DNA from: Candidatus Planktophila lacus
GTDB taxonomy: Bacteria; Pseudomonadota; Gammaproteobacteria; Steroidobacterales; Steroidobacteraceae
NCBI GenBank assembly: GCA_943331345.2
Contig: CALQLF020000023.1
Coordinates: 1-38,337, forward strand
DNA: 38,337 nt
Direction of reading: 5' to 3'
Shown here one piece after another: positions 14,173 through 22,130 of this stretch. The position numbers and the translations under genes are program-made. Every line of letters begins with the position of its first letter. The stretch's first letter is position 1. Under the pieces are notes generated by a model, which saw only the letters and a list, made by a program, of their open reading frames with translations, was not told where the DNA came from and searched no databases.

Positions 14173-14583
14173 ATGAAGTTCCTCGCTGGCCTCCTGCTCG
14201 CCTTGTTTGTACTCCTGCAGTATCGGCTGTGGCTGAGTGAAAACGGCGTCCGCGAGTCGATGCATTTGCGGTCCGCGGTAGCGGCGCAGCAGTCGGAAAA
14301 CGAAGCTCTCGAGCGGCGTAATCGCGAACTGGCGGCGGAAGTCATCGACCTGCGCTCGGGTAGTGCGGCGCTCGAAGAGCGCGCCCGCAACGACCTCGGC
14401 ATGATTGGCCGCGCGGAAACCTTTTACCAGGTGGTGCCGCCGGGTACGCCATTGAGCGCCCGTCCGGGTGGCGTGCCCACGCCAGCGGAAGCGCCGCTGG
14501 TGCCTGCCGCCGCCGCCGGCACCGGTGCACTTCAACCGGCACCGCAGGTGCTGTCCGCGCCGGTAGCCGGGCCGGCGCACTAG
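14173..14583 (+). CDS. ftsB: Cell division protein FtsB
   Basis: Bitopic inner-membrane protein of the FtsQ-FtsB-FtsL divisome complex. It has 136 residues. One N-terminal membrane segment (FLAGLLLALFVLLQY, about residues 3-17) is followed by RLWLSENGVRES. A coiled coil covers about 25-65 (AAQQSENEALERRNRELAAEVIDL). Then comes the FtsB motif EERARNDLGMIGRAETFYQVV. The last 45 residues are a Pro/Ala-rich tail longer than in E. coli FtsB (103 residues). The ATG at 14173 gives the correct short cytoplasmic N terminus. The eno-ftsB-ispD-ispF order is the standard gammaproteobacterial one. Confidence 0.93.
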   Translation: MKFLAGLLLALFVLLQYRLWLSENGVRESMHLRSAVAAQQSENEALERRNRELAAEVIDLRSGSAALEERARNDLGMIGRAETFYQVVPPGTPLSARPGGVPTPAEAPLVPAAAAGTGALQPAPQVLSAPVAGPAH

Positions 14584-14627
14584 GTGTCGCGCCCAGTGTC
14601 CGCTGGGCCCACCCGCGCCTTTGCACC

Positions 14628-15377
14628 ATGAACTACTGGGTGGTCCTGCCAGCCGCCGGCCGCGGTGAGCGTTTCGGTGGCCCCGTTCCCAAGCAGTACG
14701 AAGCTTTGCCGGGCGGTTTGGTCATCGAGCATGCGCTCGCGCCGTTCCTGCCAAGCAAGGGGCTGCGCGGTGTAGTCGTCGCTTTGGGCGCAGACGACAC
14801 TCGCTTCGCGGCCTTGCCAGTGGCCAAACACCCTCAAGTGACCACCACGACGGGTGGTGCCTCGCGCGCCGAGAGTGTGCTGGCCGGTCTGAACGCTGTG
14901 CGGGCTCGTGGCGGTACCGAGAACGACTGGGTGCTGGTGCACGATGCGGCGCGGCCATGCCTTGGCGCGGAAGAACTGGCAGCATTGCTAACTGCCTTGG
15001 CAACACCGGAAGGTGCCAGCAGTGGCGCTTTGTTGGCCTTGCCAGTGGCCGATACGGTGAAGCGTAGCGGCGCCTTGGGCCCGACCGGCATGGCGCCTGT
15101 GACCGCCACCGTCCCGCGCGAAGGTTTGTGGCGCGCACTGACGCCCCAAGCATTTTGCTTGGGGCCTTTGACGGCTGCCCTAGAAAACGCCCTGCGCTTG
15201 GCCGCGGCCCCGGGCGGTGAGGTGCCCACGGACGACGCGGCCGCCATCGAGGCCATGGGCGGTGCGCCGCTGTTGGTGCCGGGCAGCCCTTACAACGTGA
15301 AGGTCACGCTACCCGCAGACCTGACCTTTGCCGCCACGGTACTGCGTTCGCGTACGGAGACGACACGCCATGACTGA
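14628..15377 (+). CDS. ispD: 2-C-methyl-D-erythritol 4-phosphate cytidylyltransferase
   Basis: MEP-pathway step that couples methylerythritol phosphate to CTP. It has 249 residues. The nucleotide-binding motif [20 protein letters not shown] is at the N terminus. [50 protein letters not shown] and the end [14 protein letters not shown] complete the family pattern. It lies 44 bases after ftsB and its stop overlaps the ispF start by 8 bases. No ribosome site is obvious before the ATG. Confidence 0.96.
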   Translation: MNYWVVLPAAGRGERFGGPVPKQYEALPGGLVIEHALAPFLPSKGLRGVVVALGADDTRFAALPVAKHPQVTTTTGGASRAESVLAGLNAVRARGGTENDWVLVHDAARPCLGAEELAALLTALATPEGASSGALLALPVADTVKRSGALGPTGMAPVTATVPREGLWRALTPQAFCLGPLTAALENALRLAAAPGGEVPTDDAAAIEAMGGAPLLVPGSPYNVKVTLPADLTFAATVLRSRTETTRHD

Positions 15378-15882
15378 AAACACACTTCATCGCGGTCCAC
15401 GCGTTGGCTTCGGTTTCGATGTACATGCCTTTGGCCCGGGCGACCATGTGTGGTTGGCGGGCGTGCGCGTGCCGCACAGCCATGGCATCGTCGCGCACTC
15501 GGATGGCGATGTTCTCCTTCACGCCTTGTGCGATGCCTTGCTCGGTGCCGTGGCGCTCGGCGATATCGGCCAGCACTTTCCGGACACGGATCCGCAATGG
15601 CGCGGTGCTGCCAGCCACCAATTCGTTACGCACTGCCTTGGGCTGGTGCGCGCACGCGGCTATGTGGTGGGCAACGCGGACCTGACTTTGTTGGCAGAAG
15701 CCCCACGGCTGAAGGCTTACCGAGAGGCCATGCAGCAGCGCGTGGCGGAACTGCTAGAAGTGCCCGCAGACGCCGTGGGCCTCAAGGCCACCACCACCGA
15801 ACAGATGGGCTTCACCGGGCGGCGCGAGGGCTTGGCAGCCCAAGCCGCGGTGATGCTCTGGCCAATCGCCACTGGGCCCTGA
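15370..15882 (+). CDS. ispF: 2-C-methyl-D-erythritol 2,4-cyclodiphosphate synthase
   Basis: Cyclises CDP-methylerythritol 2-phosphate, the next MEP-pathway step but one after IspD. It has 170 residues. Metal ligands appear in [10 protein letters not shown] (Asp-x-His) and [28 protein letters not shown] and the closing [15 protein letters not shown] are diagnostic. The start is the ATG at 15370, which overlaps the end of ispD. The 14 codons open upstream show no homology. ispE is not in the window. Confidence 0.97.
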   Translation: MTENTLHRGPRVGFGFDVHAFGPGDHVWLAGVRVPHSHGIVAHSDGDVLLHALCDALLGAVALGDIGQHFPDTDPQWRGAASHQFVTHCLGLVRARGYVVGNADLTLLAEAPRLKAYREAMQQRVAELLEVPADAVGLKATTTEQMGFTGRREGLAAQAAVMLWPIATGP

Positions 15883-15923
15883 TGCCCAGCCGCCTTCATT
15901 CATCCCGTTTTCCCGGAGCTTTC

Positions 15924-17021
15924 ATGTATACCCCTCTCGATTTGGCGCTCGCGCCCCCGCGGGCCTTTGGCCCTGCCTTGGGCAACGCCAGCCTGCGTAA
16001 CTCCCCTGAAGACTTCCGGGTAGATGAACAGCTGGCCTTTGCGGCCGACGGCGGCGCGGCTCATTGGCTGGTGTGCTTGGAAAAACGCGGCGTCACCACG
16101 CTGGCCGCGGTGGGCGCACTCTCGCGTCATGCCGGTGTCTCCGAGCGCGACATCGGGTTTGCCGGCTTCAAGGACCGGCATGCGGTCACGTCGCAGCACT
16201 TCACGGTGCCCGCACGTTCACCGAAGGCGGGGCCTGCGCCTTCCTGGGCGGAAGACGCGTTGGGCGAACCTTTCCGCGTGCTGTCGGCGTTGCCGCATGC
16301 GCGCAAGTTGCCGCGTGGTGCACTCGCAGGTAATCGCTTCACTGTCGTCGCGCGCGGCCTAGCCGACACGGTTTCCCGTGCGGCCGTGGAAGAGCGGCTG
16401 GCACAAATTTCGAAACGTGGGGTGCCGAACTATTTCGGCGAGCAGCGCTATGGTCGCGGCGCTTCCAACCTCACGGCCGTCGAGGCTTGGGCCGGTGGTG
16501 GCGAACTGCCGGGCCGACGCGAGGAGCGCGGCTTTGTGTTGTCGGCGGCGCGTTCGCTGTTGTTCAACGCCGCCTTGGCGGCGCGCGTCGACGCGGGTAA
16601 CTGGGATGTACTGCTCCCCGGCGACTTGGCGAACCTCGACGGTTCGCGCAGCCGTTTCAAGGTGACGGAACTCGACGACACCTTGCGCGAGCGGCTGGCG
16701 ACGTTCGATATCCACCCCACCGGCACGCTGGCGGGCAGTGGTGAGACGGGCTTGCTGGGTGAGGGCTTGGCACTGGAACAAGCGGCGTGGGCGGCTCTGC
16801 CAGCCCCTTGGGGCGCGGTACCGGCCGTCCTGGCCGGTGCTGGGGTGGAAGTCGATACACGGCCCTTGCGGCTGCCCGTGCGCGATCTGCAGTGGAACTG
16901 GGCCGACGATGCCGCGGGCGGTGTCCTTACCTTGTCGTTCGGCTTGCCGGCTGGCGGCTACGCCACCACGGTGCTGCGTGAATTGTTCGACACCGGCTAC
17001 GTGGCGGAAGACGGCGGCTGA
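15924..17021 (+). CDS. truD: tRNA pseudouridine(13) synthase TruD
   Basis: Makes pseudouridine-13 in tRNA-Glu. It has 365 residues from the chosen ATG. It opens with LRNSPEDFRVDE, has GFAGFKDRHAVTSQ with the catalytic Asp84, and RVPNYFGEQRYG-type sequence (GVPNYFGEQRYGR), followed by the TRUD insertion domain and the closing LSFGLPAGGYATTVLRELF. The start at 15924 has GGAG about 7 bases upstream. An ATG overlapping the ispF stop (15882) would add 14 residues. The frame is open much further 5' only as a shadow of ispF. It is convergent with the smr gene, 6 bases apart. Confidence 0.95.
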   Translation: MYTPLDLALAPPRAFGPALGNASLRNSPEDFRVDEQLAFAADGGAAHWLVCLEKRGVTTLAAVGALSRHAGVSERDIGFAGFKDRHAVTSQHFTVPARSPKAGPAPSWAEDALGEPFRVLSALPHARKLPRGALAGNRFTVVARGLADTVSRAAVEERLAQISKRGVPNYFGEQRYGRGASNLTAVEAWAGGGELPGRREERGFVLSAARSLLFNAALAARVDAGNWDVLLPGDLANLDGSRSRFKVTELDDTLRERLATFDIHPTGTLAGSGETGLLGEGLALEQAAWAALPAPWGAVPAVLAGAGVEVDTRPLRLPVRDLQWNWADDAAGGVLTLSFGLPAGGYATTVLRELFDTGYVAEDGG

Positions 17022-17027
17022 CGCACG

Positions 17028-17609
17028 CTAACGCGACAGCAGGACATAGATGGCGCCCGTGCCGCCATCCATGCCGCGCGCCGAGGCAAACGCCAGTACG
17101 GCGTCGAAATGGCGCAGCCATACGTTCACGGCGTGCTTCAACACGGGGCCACGCGGCCCAGAGCGCAACCCCTTGCCGTGAATGACGCGCACGCAGTGGC
17201 AGCGATGGCGCAGCGCGTCGTTCAAGAAGCCGCGTAGCGCTTCGCGCGCTTGCGGGCTGTTCAGCCCGTGCAGGTCCAGTTCACCTTCCACCGCGAACTC
17301 GCCGCGCCGCAGGCGACGCAGTAGCCCGTCCGTGAGGTGCGCGCGGCGGAACAGCAGTTCTTCGCCGGTTTCCACCAGCAGTTCGCCCGGGCCCAGCAAC
17401 AAGCTGTCGTTCAGCACCTGCTGTTCGTCCAAGCGCGCGAAGGCTGCCCGGGCCGGGGGCGGTGGCCGTTTCGGCGGTGGCGGGCGCGGGGGCAAGGGCT
17501 TCACGTCCTTCACGGCGTCGCGGAAATCGTCGCCCACGACCGGCACCGCCGGGGCAGGGGCCGCGGGCGGTGGTGGGGTTGGCTTCGAGTAGCGTGAAGG
17601 GCGGGGCAC
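17028..17609 (-). CDS. Smr-domain protein (SmrA/YfcN-like)
   Basis: Small MutS-related protein of 193 residues. The N-terminal 55 residues are Pro-rich and probably disordered. A helical segment follows ([14 protein letters not shown]), then the Smr endonuclease domain with the paired motifs [20 protein letters not shown] and [21 protein letters not shown]. In this family such domains nick DNA or act on RNA, and SmrB rescues collided ribosomes; which role applies here is unknown. It starts with GTG, with GGAG about 10 bases upstream. It is divergent from surE with only 31 bases between the starts. Confidence 0.88.
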   Translation of the reverse strand: MPRPSRYSKPTPPPPAAPAPAVPVVGDDFRDAVKDVKPLPPRPPPPKRPPPPARAAFARLDEQQVLNDSLLLGPGELLVETGEELLFRRAHLTDGLLRRLRRGEFAVEGELDLHGLNSPQAREALRGFLNDALRHRCHCVRVIHGKGLRSGPRGPVLKHAVNVWLRHFDAVLAFASARGMDGGTGAIYVLLSR

Positions 17610-17626
17610 GGCGGTGTCGTCTCCGG

Positions 17627-17632
17627 TATATT
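17627..17632 (+). promoter_or_regulatory. -10 box candidate for surE (near-leaderless)
   Basis: TATATT lies 8 bases before the surE ATG, with no Shine-Dalgarno sequence between them. The same bases read on the other strand (AATATA) could serve as the -10 of the divergent smr gene. No good -35 was found for either. Confidence 0.35.
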
Positions 17633-17640
17633 TCCCGTGT

Positions 17641-18414
17641 ATGCGAATCTTACTGTCGAACGATGACGGCTACCGCGCTCCCGGCCTGAAGGCCCTTGCG
17701 GACGGCTTGGCCGGTCTTGGCGAACTCACCGTGGTGGCTCCCGAGGCTAACCGCAGTGGCGCCAGCAACTCCCTCACGCTGGAAATGCCGCTGCGGGTCC
17801 ATGATGCCGGGCCCGGTTGGCATTTCGTCAACGGTACCCCAACGGACTGTGTCTTGCTTGCCGTCTCCGGCTTGTTCGAACACACCTTCGACCGTGTGGT
17901 GTCGGGCATTAATGATGGCGCAAATCTCGGCGACGATGTCCTGTACAGCGGCACGGTCGCGGCCGCCGTGGAGGGCCGCTTCCTCGGTCTGCCCACCATG
18001 GCCTTGTCCTTGGCTGTGGCGCACCAGCACGACCCGGCGAACGCGGCGCAGAAAAACTTCGCCACTGCTGCCCGCGTGGCGCGCGAGCTCATCGAACGGC
18101 AGGCCCACCATCCCTTGCCGCAATCCACCATTCTCAATGTGAATGTGCCGGACCTGCCGTACGAGCAGTTGCGCGGCTTTCAGGCCACGCGTCTCGGGTT
18201 CCGGCATCGTGCCGAAAAAATCGTCGCCAGCCAGGACGGACGTGGGCGGCCCATCTACTGGATTGGCCCGGCTGGTAAAGGGCAAGACGCGGGCCCTGGC
18301 ACGGACTTCCATGCAGTGGAACACGGCTATGTGTCCGTGACGCCGTTGCAGATTGACCTCACCCGCCATGCGGCACTCGACAGCCTTGGCCATTGGCTGA
18401 ACCGCGCACCGTGA
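17641..18414 (+). CDS. surE: 5'/3'-nucleotidase SurE
   Basis: Metal-dependent phosphatase of nucleoside monophosphates, linked to stationary-phase survival. It has 257 residues. It begins [15 protein letters not shown] with the metal ligands Asp8 and Asp9, then [50 protein letters not shown] and, near the end, [16 protein letters not shown]. The ATG at 17641 is fixed by the family N terminus. The TGA overlaps the pcm GTG by 4 bases (GTGA), the usual surE-pcm coupling. Confidence 0.96.
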   Translation: MRILLSNDDGYRAPGLKALADGLAGLGELTVVAPEANRSGASNSLTLEMPLRVHDAGPGWHFVNGTPTDCVLLAVSGLFEHTFDRVVSGINDGANLGDDVLYSGTVAAAVEGRFLGLPTMALSLAVAHQHDPANAAQKNFATAARVARELIERQAHHPLPQSTILNVNVPDLPYEQLRGFQATRLGFRHRAEKIVASQDGRGRPIYWIGPAGKGQDAGPGTDFHAVEHGYVSVTPLQIDLTRHAALDSLGHWLNRAP

Positions 18415-19100
18415 CGAACTCTGCTGGCAACCCGGCTGCCCGTCCGCCATTGCGTGGCGTTGGCATGACCTCCGCTCGGACGCGCGAGCGCTTGCTGGAC
18501 CGCTTGCGTGAGCAAGGTATACGTGACGAGGCGGTGCTCGAGCGCATTCGCCAAGTGCCGCGTCATCTGTTCATCGAGGAAGCCCTGGCGACGCGCGCTT
18601 ACGAAGATACGGCACTGCCTATTGGTTTTCTGCAGACCATCTCGCAGCCCTATGTGGTGGCGCGCATGACCGAAGCCTTGCTGGCCGGCGGCACGCGCTA
18701 CAACGTGCTGGAAGTGGGCACGGGCTGTGGTTATCAGACCGCCGTGCTGGCAGGGCTGGTCGGCCGCGTATGCACAGTGGAACGTATTGGTCCGCTGCAG
18801 TTGCAGGCGCGTCAACGGCTACAGGCATTGGGCATCGAGAACGTACGCTTCCGCCATGGCGACGGCTTCGAGGGCTTCAAGCTCCACGCGCCCTTCGACG
18901 GCATCATCGTGACTGCGGCGCCAGAAGCCATACCGCAAGCGCTGCTCAAGCAACTGAGTCCGAAGGGTGGCCGGCTCATCGTGCCGGTCGGTCCAGAAGG
19001 GCGACAGGAACTGATGTGCATCGTGCGCCGCGAAGAGCTCTACATGCGCGAGAAGCTCGGGCTGGTCAGTTTCGTGCCGCTACTGCCCGGGCTCGCCTGA
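18411..19100 (+). CDS. pcm: Protein-L-isoaspartate O-methyltransferase
   Basis: Repairs isoaspartyl residues in ageing proteins by SAM-dependent methylation. The catalytic fold is recognised by [19 protein letters not shown], the SAM motif [33 protein letters not shown] and [10 protein letters not shown]. The GTG at 18411 overlaps the surE stop and gives 229 residues. The ATG at 18465 ([20 protein letters not shown]) gives 211 residues, close to the E. coli length (208), and may be the true start. nlpD follows after 4 bases. Confidence 0.93.
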   Translation: MTNSAGNPAARPPLRGVGMTSARTRERLLDRLREQGIRDEAVLERIRQVPRHLFIEEALATRAYEDTALPIGFLQTISQPYVVARMTEALLAGGTRYNVLEVGTGCGYQTAVLAGLVGRVCTVERIGPLQLQARQRLQALGIENVRFRHGDGFEGFKLHAPFDGIIVTAAPEAIPQALLKQLSPKGGRLIVPVGPEGRQELMCIVRREELYMREKLGLVSFVPLLPGLA

Positions 19101-19104
19101 AGCC

Positions 19105-19824
19105 ATGCGCCCGCCGGAGGTGTTGGTGCGGGCGGTTTCGGTGTGCCTTTTGCTGCTGCTTGCCGGCTGTGGCAGTTCGCCACCGCCACGCAGCGCTGCC
19201 ACCTACGTGGTGCAAGCCGGCGATACGCTCTACGCCATTGCTTGGCGCAACAATCTGGATTGGCGCGAACTTGCCCGCTGGAACGGCCTTGGCGAAGACG
19301 CGCATCTGAACGTTGGGCAGCGCTTGGTGTTGCAGCCGCGGCGTGGTGTGGCGGTACCGAAGACCGCTCGGCGCAAACCGCAGGCCGCAGCGCCTGGCTC
19401 CGCGCGAGATGCGCAGCAGCTGCCACCCGTGGTGGCCGGGCCTGCACCTGCGTTTGTCTGGCCGGTGGGCGGTGCAGTACTGGGTGAACAAGCGCAGCCT
19501 TCGGGTGGCTTCGGCTTGCGGTTGAAGGTGCAGCCGGGCGAAGAAGTGCATGCCGCCGCCGCGGGCCGTGTCGCCTATGTTGGCAGTGGCTTGCGCAGCT
19601 ACGGGCAACTCGTCATCGTGAAGCACCCTGAAGGATGGCTTTCCGCTTACGGCTACAACCGCGCCCCGCGCGTGAAAGAAGGCGACAACGTGCAGCGTGG
19701 CCAAGTGTTGGCGGAAGCGGGCGAAGGGCCGTTGCCAGCGGGTGGCACGGCGCCGCAGCTGTATTTCGAAATTCGCCGTCTAGGCCGCGCAGTGGACCCG
19801 CGCACGGTGTTGCCAGCGCGTTAA
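19105..19824 (+). CDS. nlpD: NlpD-like lipoprotein, LysM plus degenerate LytM (M23) domain
   Basis: Envelope lipoprotein expected to activate a peptidoglycan amidase (AmiC) at the septum. It has 239 residues. A signal peptide ends in the lipobox LLAGC (Cys22). A LysM domain follows (YVVQAGDTLYAIAWRNN to VGQRLVL, about 34-78). After a linker comes an M23/LytM domain (about 120-237) ending LYFEIRRLGRAVDPRTVLP. The metal-binding His residues of active M23 enzymes are missing: there is no HxxxD, and LYFE replaces LHFE. So it should be an activator, not a hydrolase. In many gammaproteobacteria rpoS comes next; here a convergent DUF2058 gene does. Confidence 0.88.
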   Translation: MRPPEVLVRAVSVCLLLLLAGCGSSPPPRSAATYVVQAGDTLYAIAWRNNLDWRELARWNGLGEDAHLNVGQRLVLQPRRGVAVPKTARRKPQAAAPGSARDAQQLPPVVAGPAPAFVWPVGGAVLGEQAQPSGGFGLRLKVQPGEEVHAAAAGRVAYVGSGLRSYGQLVIVKHPEGWLSAYGYNRAPRVKEGDNVQRGQVLAEAGEGPLPAGGTAPQLYFEIRRLGRAVDPRTVLPAR

Positions 19825-19862
19825 GGCGCGCTCAAAGACGAACCAGCGCGTTAAGGCGCGCT
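19813..19862. terminator. Duplicated 20-base hairpin between convergent genes
   Basis: A 20-base sequence at 19813-19832 is repeated exactly at 19843-19862, a 30-base period. Each copy holds the perfect stem AGCGCG/CGCGCT around the loop TTAAGG. The first copy contains the nlpD stop codon and the second abuts the stop of the DUF2058 gene. The site could stop transcription from both sides, but there is no T-run. Confidence 0.5.
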
Positions 19863-20425
19863 TACCAAGTCAAGTCGTCGGGAACGACGAAATCCTTGTA
19901 GGGGTCTTCCGCATCGGCCGCGGTGTTCGCGTTGCCAGTGTTGTTGCCCGTGTTGTTGCCCACAGGTGCGTTCGGGTCGATGACCACGGCCGGGTCGCGC
20001 TCGCGCAAACGCTCCGCAGCGCTGGCAGGAATGATGTCGTAGCGCCCGGCAAAGCTGGCGATGAGCAGCGTACCGGCCGAGAGCCCGGCGCGGCGCTCTG
20101 CATCCACCGGCACGCGCGCGATGCGCTGCCCGTTCATGAAGCTGAAGTAGTCATCCGTTTGCAACGGCGGTAGACGGTGCTGGTCGATGAGCTGGCGCAA
20201 CTGCGCCGCGCGGGCACGCGCTTCCAGCTTCGCCTGTTCCTTGCGGTTCAGTTCCTGGTCGCGCAGCAGCTTGGCGGCCTGCGCGCGTTGGGCCGCCGTG
20301 GCAGCGGGGTCCGGCTTCGCGGGTTGATGGCGCGAGGGCTTAGGCTTGTGCGCCGTCGCTTGCTTGGCCTGTTGCTTGTTCGCCAACCCCAGCTTCAGGA
20401 GTTGGTCGCGGAGTGAATCAGTCAT
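19862..20425 (-). CDS. DUF2058 family protein (YaiL-like)
   Basis: Conserved gammaproteobacterial protein of unknown function, 187 residues. It starts TDSLRDQLLKLGLANKQQAKQ and has a charged helical region (about 20-80, rich in Lys, Gln, Arg and Ala). The DUF2058 core follows with DDYFSFMNGQRIARVPV and GRYDIIPASAAERL, and the family ending DPYKDFVVPDDLTW. Just before the end is a short GNNTGNN repeat. It lies 12 bases after the aroQ-pheC gene but has its own promoter candidate. E. coli YaiL has been called a nucleoprotein; no role is claimed here. Confidence 0.85.
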   Translation of the reverse strand: MTDSLRDQLLKLGLANKQQAKQATAHKPKPSRHQPAKPDPAATAAQRAQAAKLLRDQELNRKEQAKLEARARAAQLRQLIDQHRLPPLQTDDYFSFMNGQRIARVPVDAERRAGLSAGTLLIASFAGRYDIIPASAAERLRERDPAVVIDPNAPVGNNTGNNTGNANTAADAEDPYKDFVVPDDLTW

Positions 20426-20431
20426 GCGTTC

Positions 20432-20440
20432 ATTATCTCA
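20432..20440 (-). promoter_or_regulatory. Extended -10 promoter candidate for the DUF2058 gene (leaderless)
   Basis: Read on the minus strand, TGA (the stop of aroQ-pheC) is followed by GATAAT, an extended -10 element. The ATG follows after 6 bases, so the transcript would begin at the start codon. No Shine-Dalgarno sequence is seen. Confidence 0.45.
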
Positions 20441-21751
20441 CGGGACCGGTGGTTGGGCTTGCCGCAGCGCCTGCTCCAGCAGCAGTGCCGGCACGCCGGC
20501 GCGCAGTTCGCGCTCCATCCATTCATTCACCACGGCCTCGAGAGCGGGGTCTCGCCGCATCATCACGGCTTTGGTAGAAGGTTCGAACAGCAAATTCGTG
20601 GCACGGCACAGGGCCGGGTGACGCCGCGTTTGCAGCGCTACTTCCACATCGTCGGTCACCATCAAATCGCCATCACCCGCCAGCAGCGCCGCGAAAACGG
20701 CGCGATTGTCCGCCACTACTTTCACCTGCGCTTGGTGAAACTGCGCCCGTACGAACCGCTCGTTGGTCCCGCCCGGGTTCACCAGCACCCGCACTGCGGC
20801 TTGGTCCGCCAACGCGAGTGTGGCGTAACGTTCGCCGTCCGCGCAGCGGGCGATGAAGGTCTTGCCGCCTTGGTGGTAGGGCGGAGTGAAGGCCGCCGCC
20901 GCGAGGCGGTCTGGTGTCACGCTAATGCCCCCCAGTGCTACGTCGAACTTTCCGGCGAGCAAGTCGGGCAGCAAGGTACGCCACGTGGTGCGGATGTAGC
21001 GGACTTTGCCGCCATGCAGGCCATCGAATACCGCATCTACCAAGCGCTCCGCCAGAATGACATCGGTTCCTTCCAGCGAGCCGTCCGGTTGCTCGAGACT
21101 GAACGGCGCGTAATCGCCGGTAAGACCCACGCGCAGCACCGCCGTCGTGAGTGTTCGCTGCAGCGATGCGCCAGGCGCATTTTCCAGCGCCACGAGGGCG
21201 GCCCATACGGTTGCGCGGTCCGCCTCTGGTAACTGCGCCAGCGCGGTGAGTGAAGGTTGGTGGGTGAGGTAGGCTTCCTGCAGGGTCGCCGTATCGCCCC
21301 AGTCTGCTTGGTCTCGCGCCAAGAGCCCCAACTGCTTGGCAGTAATGCGGTCGAGTTGCGGGCGTATTTCTTTGGCGAGATCCGGCACGGTCATAGTCGC
21401 GGGAAGGTCGCCCTGTGCGCGCCAGGTTTGTTGACGGCGCTCCTGCCATTCGCGCGCGAGGCGCATTTGCAGCGCGAACCAATCGCGAACCGGTTCGGTG
21501 GCGAGCCCGTACTGCGTCGCTTGCCGCGTCACTTGCTCCAGCACTTCCGCTTCGCGTGCGGCATCAAGGACCGGTTTGCCGCTACGCCATTTGGCGGCGG
21601 CCACACCGTCCATGAGCGCGAGGCGCGCGTCGATGGTCTGCAAGGTCTCGAAGGCCGTGGCGGCGGGGTTGGTGAATGCCGTGGGATGGGCCGGCGACGC
21701 CGCGCTCGCGACCAGCAGCAGCGCTGTGCCCAGCGCACGCCAAAGCTTCAC
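20438..21751 (-). CDS. Periplasmic AroQ-gamma chorismate mutase fused to PheC-type cyclohexadienyl dehydratase
   Basis: 437 residues. A signal peptide (MKLWRALGTALLLVASAASPA) predicts export. Residues about 33-185 look like the secreted AroQ-gamma chorismate mutase: DARLALMDGVAAAKWRSGKP, then LDAAREAEVLEQVTRQATQYGL and VRDWFALQMRLAREWQ. Residues about 205-430 are a periplasmic-binding-protein fold of the PheC type: VLRVGLTGDYAPFSL, ALGGISVTPDR, FTPPYHQGGKTFIARC, VNPGGTNERFVRAQF, DGDLMVTDDVEVALQTRRHPALC. The NPGGTNE glutamate (Glu331) matches the catalytic acid reported for cyclohexadienyl dehydratase. Together they would turn chorismate into prephenate and then phenylpyruvate (or arogenate into phenylalanine) in the periplasm. 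A plain amino-acid binding protein is the alternative for the second half, but the HPALC and NPGGTNE motifs argue for PheC. Confidence 0.82.
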   Translation of the reverse strand: MKLWRALGTALLLVASAASPAHPTAFTNPAATAFETLQTIDARLALMDGVAAAKWRSGKPVLDAAREAEVLEQVTRQATQYGLATEPVRDWFALQMRLAREWQERRQQTWRAQGDLPATMTVPDLAKEIRPQLDRITAKQLGLLARDQADWGDTATLQEAYLTHQPSLTALAQLPEADRATVWAALVALENAPGASLQRTLTTAVLRVGLTGDYAPFSLEQPDGSLEGTDVILAERLVDAVFDGLHGGKVRYIRTTWRTLLPDLLAGKFDVALGGISVTPDRLAAAAFTPPYHQGGKTFIARCADGERYATLALADQAAVRVLVNPGGTNERFVRAQFHQAQVKVVADNRAVFAALLAGDGDLMVTDDVEVALQTRRHPALCRATNLLFEPSTKAVMMRRDPALEAVVNEWMERELRAGVPALLLEQALRQAQPPVP

Positions 21752-22113
21752 AGCAGGGCCAGCGTCACGGCGCGCGCTTCACTCACCAATACGTTGTAGG
21801 TGCGGCAGGCGGCGCGTGAATCCATCACTTCGAAGCCAATGCGACGTGAGAGCATGGCACCCATGAGCGCAGCCGAGGGAAACTGCTGCCGCTCCCCGGT
21901 GCCGAGCAGTAATATTTCCGGCTGCCAGGCGAGGATTTCCGCGAAATGCTCGAAGCCGAGCGTGGCCACGGGTGCTGCCTGCCAAGGGTGGAGCAGTTGC
22001 TCTGCCGCAAGTGCCACGGGGCCTTCGAGACGGCGCGGACCCAGTTGGATGGCACCGGGGACGTACCCGGTGACGACGTTCATCGCCGGGCGGACTTCCT
22101 GCAAGAATTTCAT
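21748..22113 (-). CDS. Mth938-like domain protein (DUF498/NDUFAF3 family)
   Basis: Small 121-residue protein of the Mth938 family, whose mitochondrial relative NDUFAF3 helps assemble complex I; the bacterial role is not established. Visible marks: an N-terminal strand region (VTGYVPGAIQLGPRRLEGPVAL), ILLLGTGERQQFP, RRIGFEVMDSRAACRTYNVLVSEARAVTLALL. The TGA overlaps the start of the aroQ-pheC gene by 4 bases, so the two are probably co-translated. It is divergent from the rpfE-like gene with 17 bases between start codons. Confidence 0.85.
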   Translation of the reverse strand: MKFLQEVRPAMNVVTGYVPGAIQLGPRRLEGPVALAAEQLLHPWQAAPVATLGFEHFAEILAWQPEILLLGTGERQQFPSAALMGAMLSRRIGFEVMDSRAACRTYNVLVSEARAVTLALL

Positions 22114-22119
22114 GGGCGT

Positions 22120-22126
22120 TACGATA
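22120..22126. promoter_or_regulatory. Overlapping divergent -10 boxes between the Mth938 and rpfE-like genes
   Basis: The 17-base gap between two divergent start codons holds TACGAT (22120-22125, +) 5 bases before the rpfE-like ATG. The overlapping TATCGT (22126-22121, -) lies 7 bases before the Mth938-gene ATG. Both would give leaderless mRNAs, and only one polymerase could bind at a time. Confidence 0.35.
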
Positions 22127-22130
22127 CCGC

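Noticed and set aside
15450-15923. 158-codon 5' extension of the truD frame
   Set aside because: It reads through ispF in another frame and has no TruD similarity; a start with a ribosome site exists at 15924.
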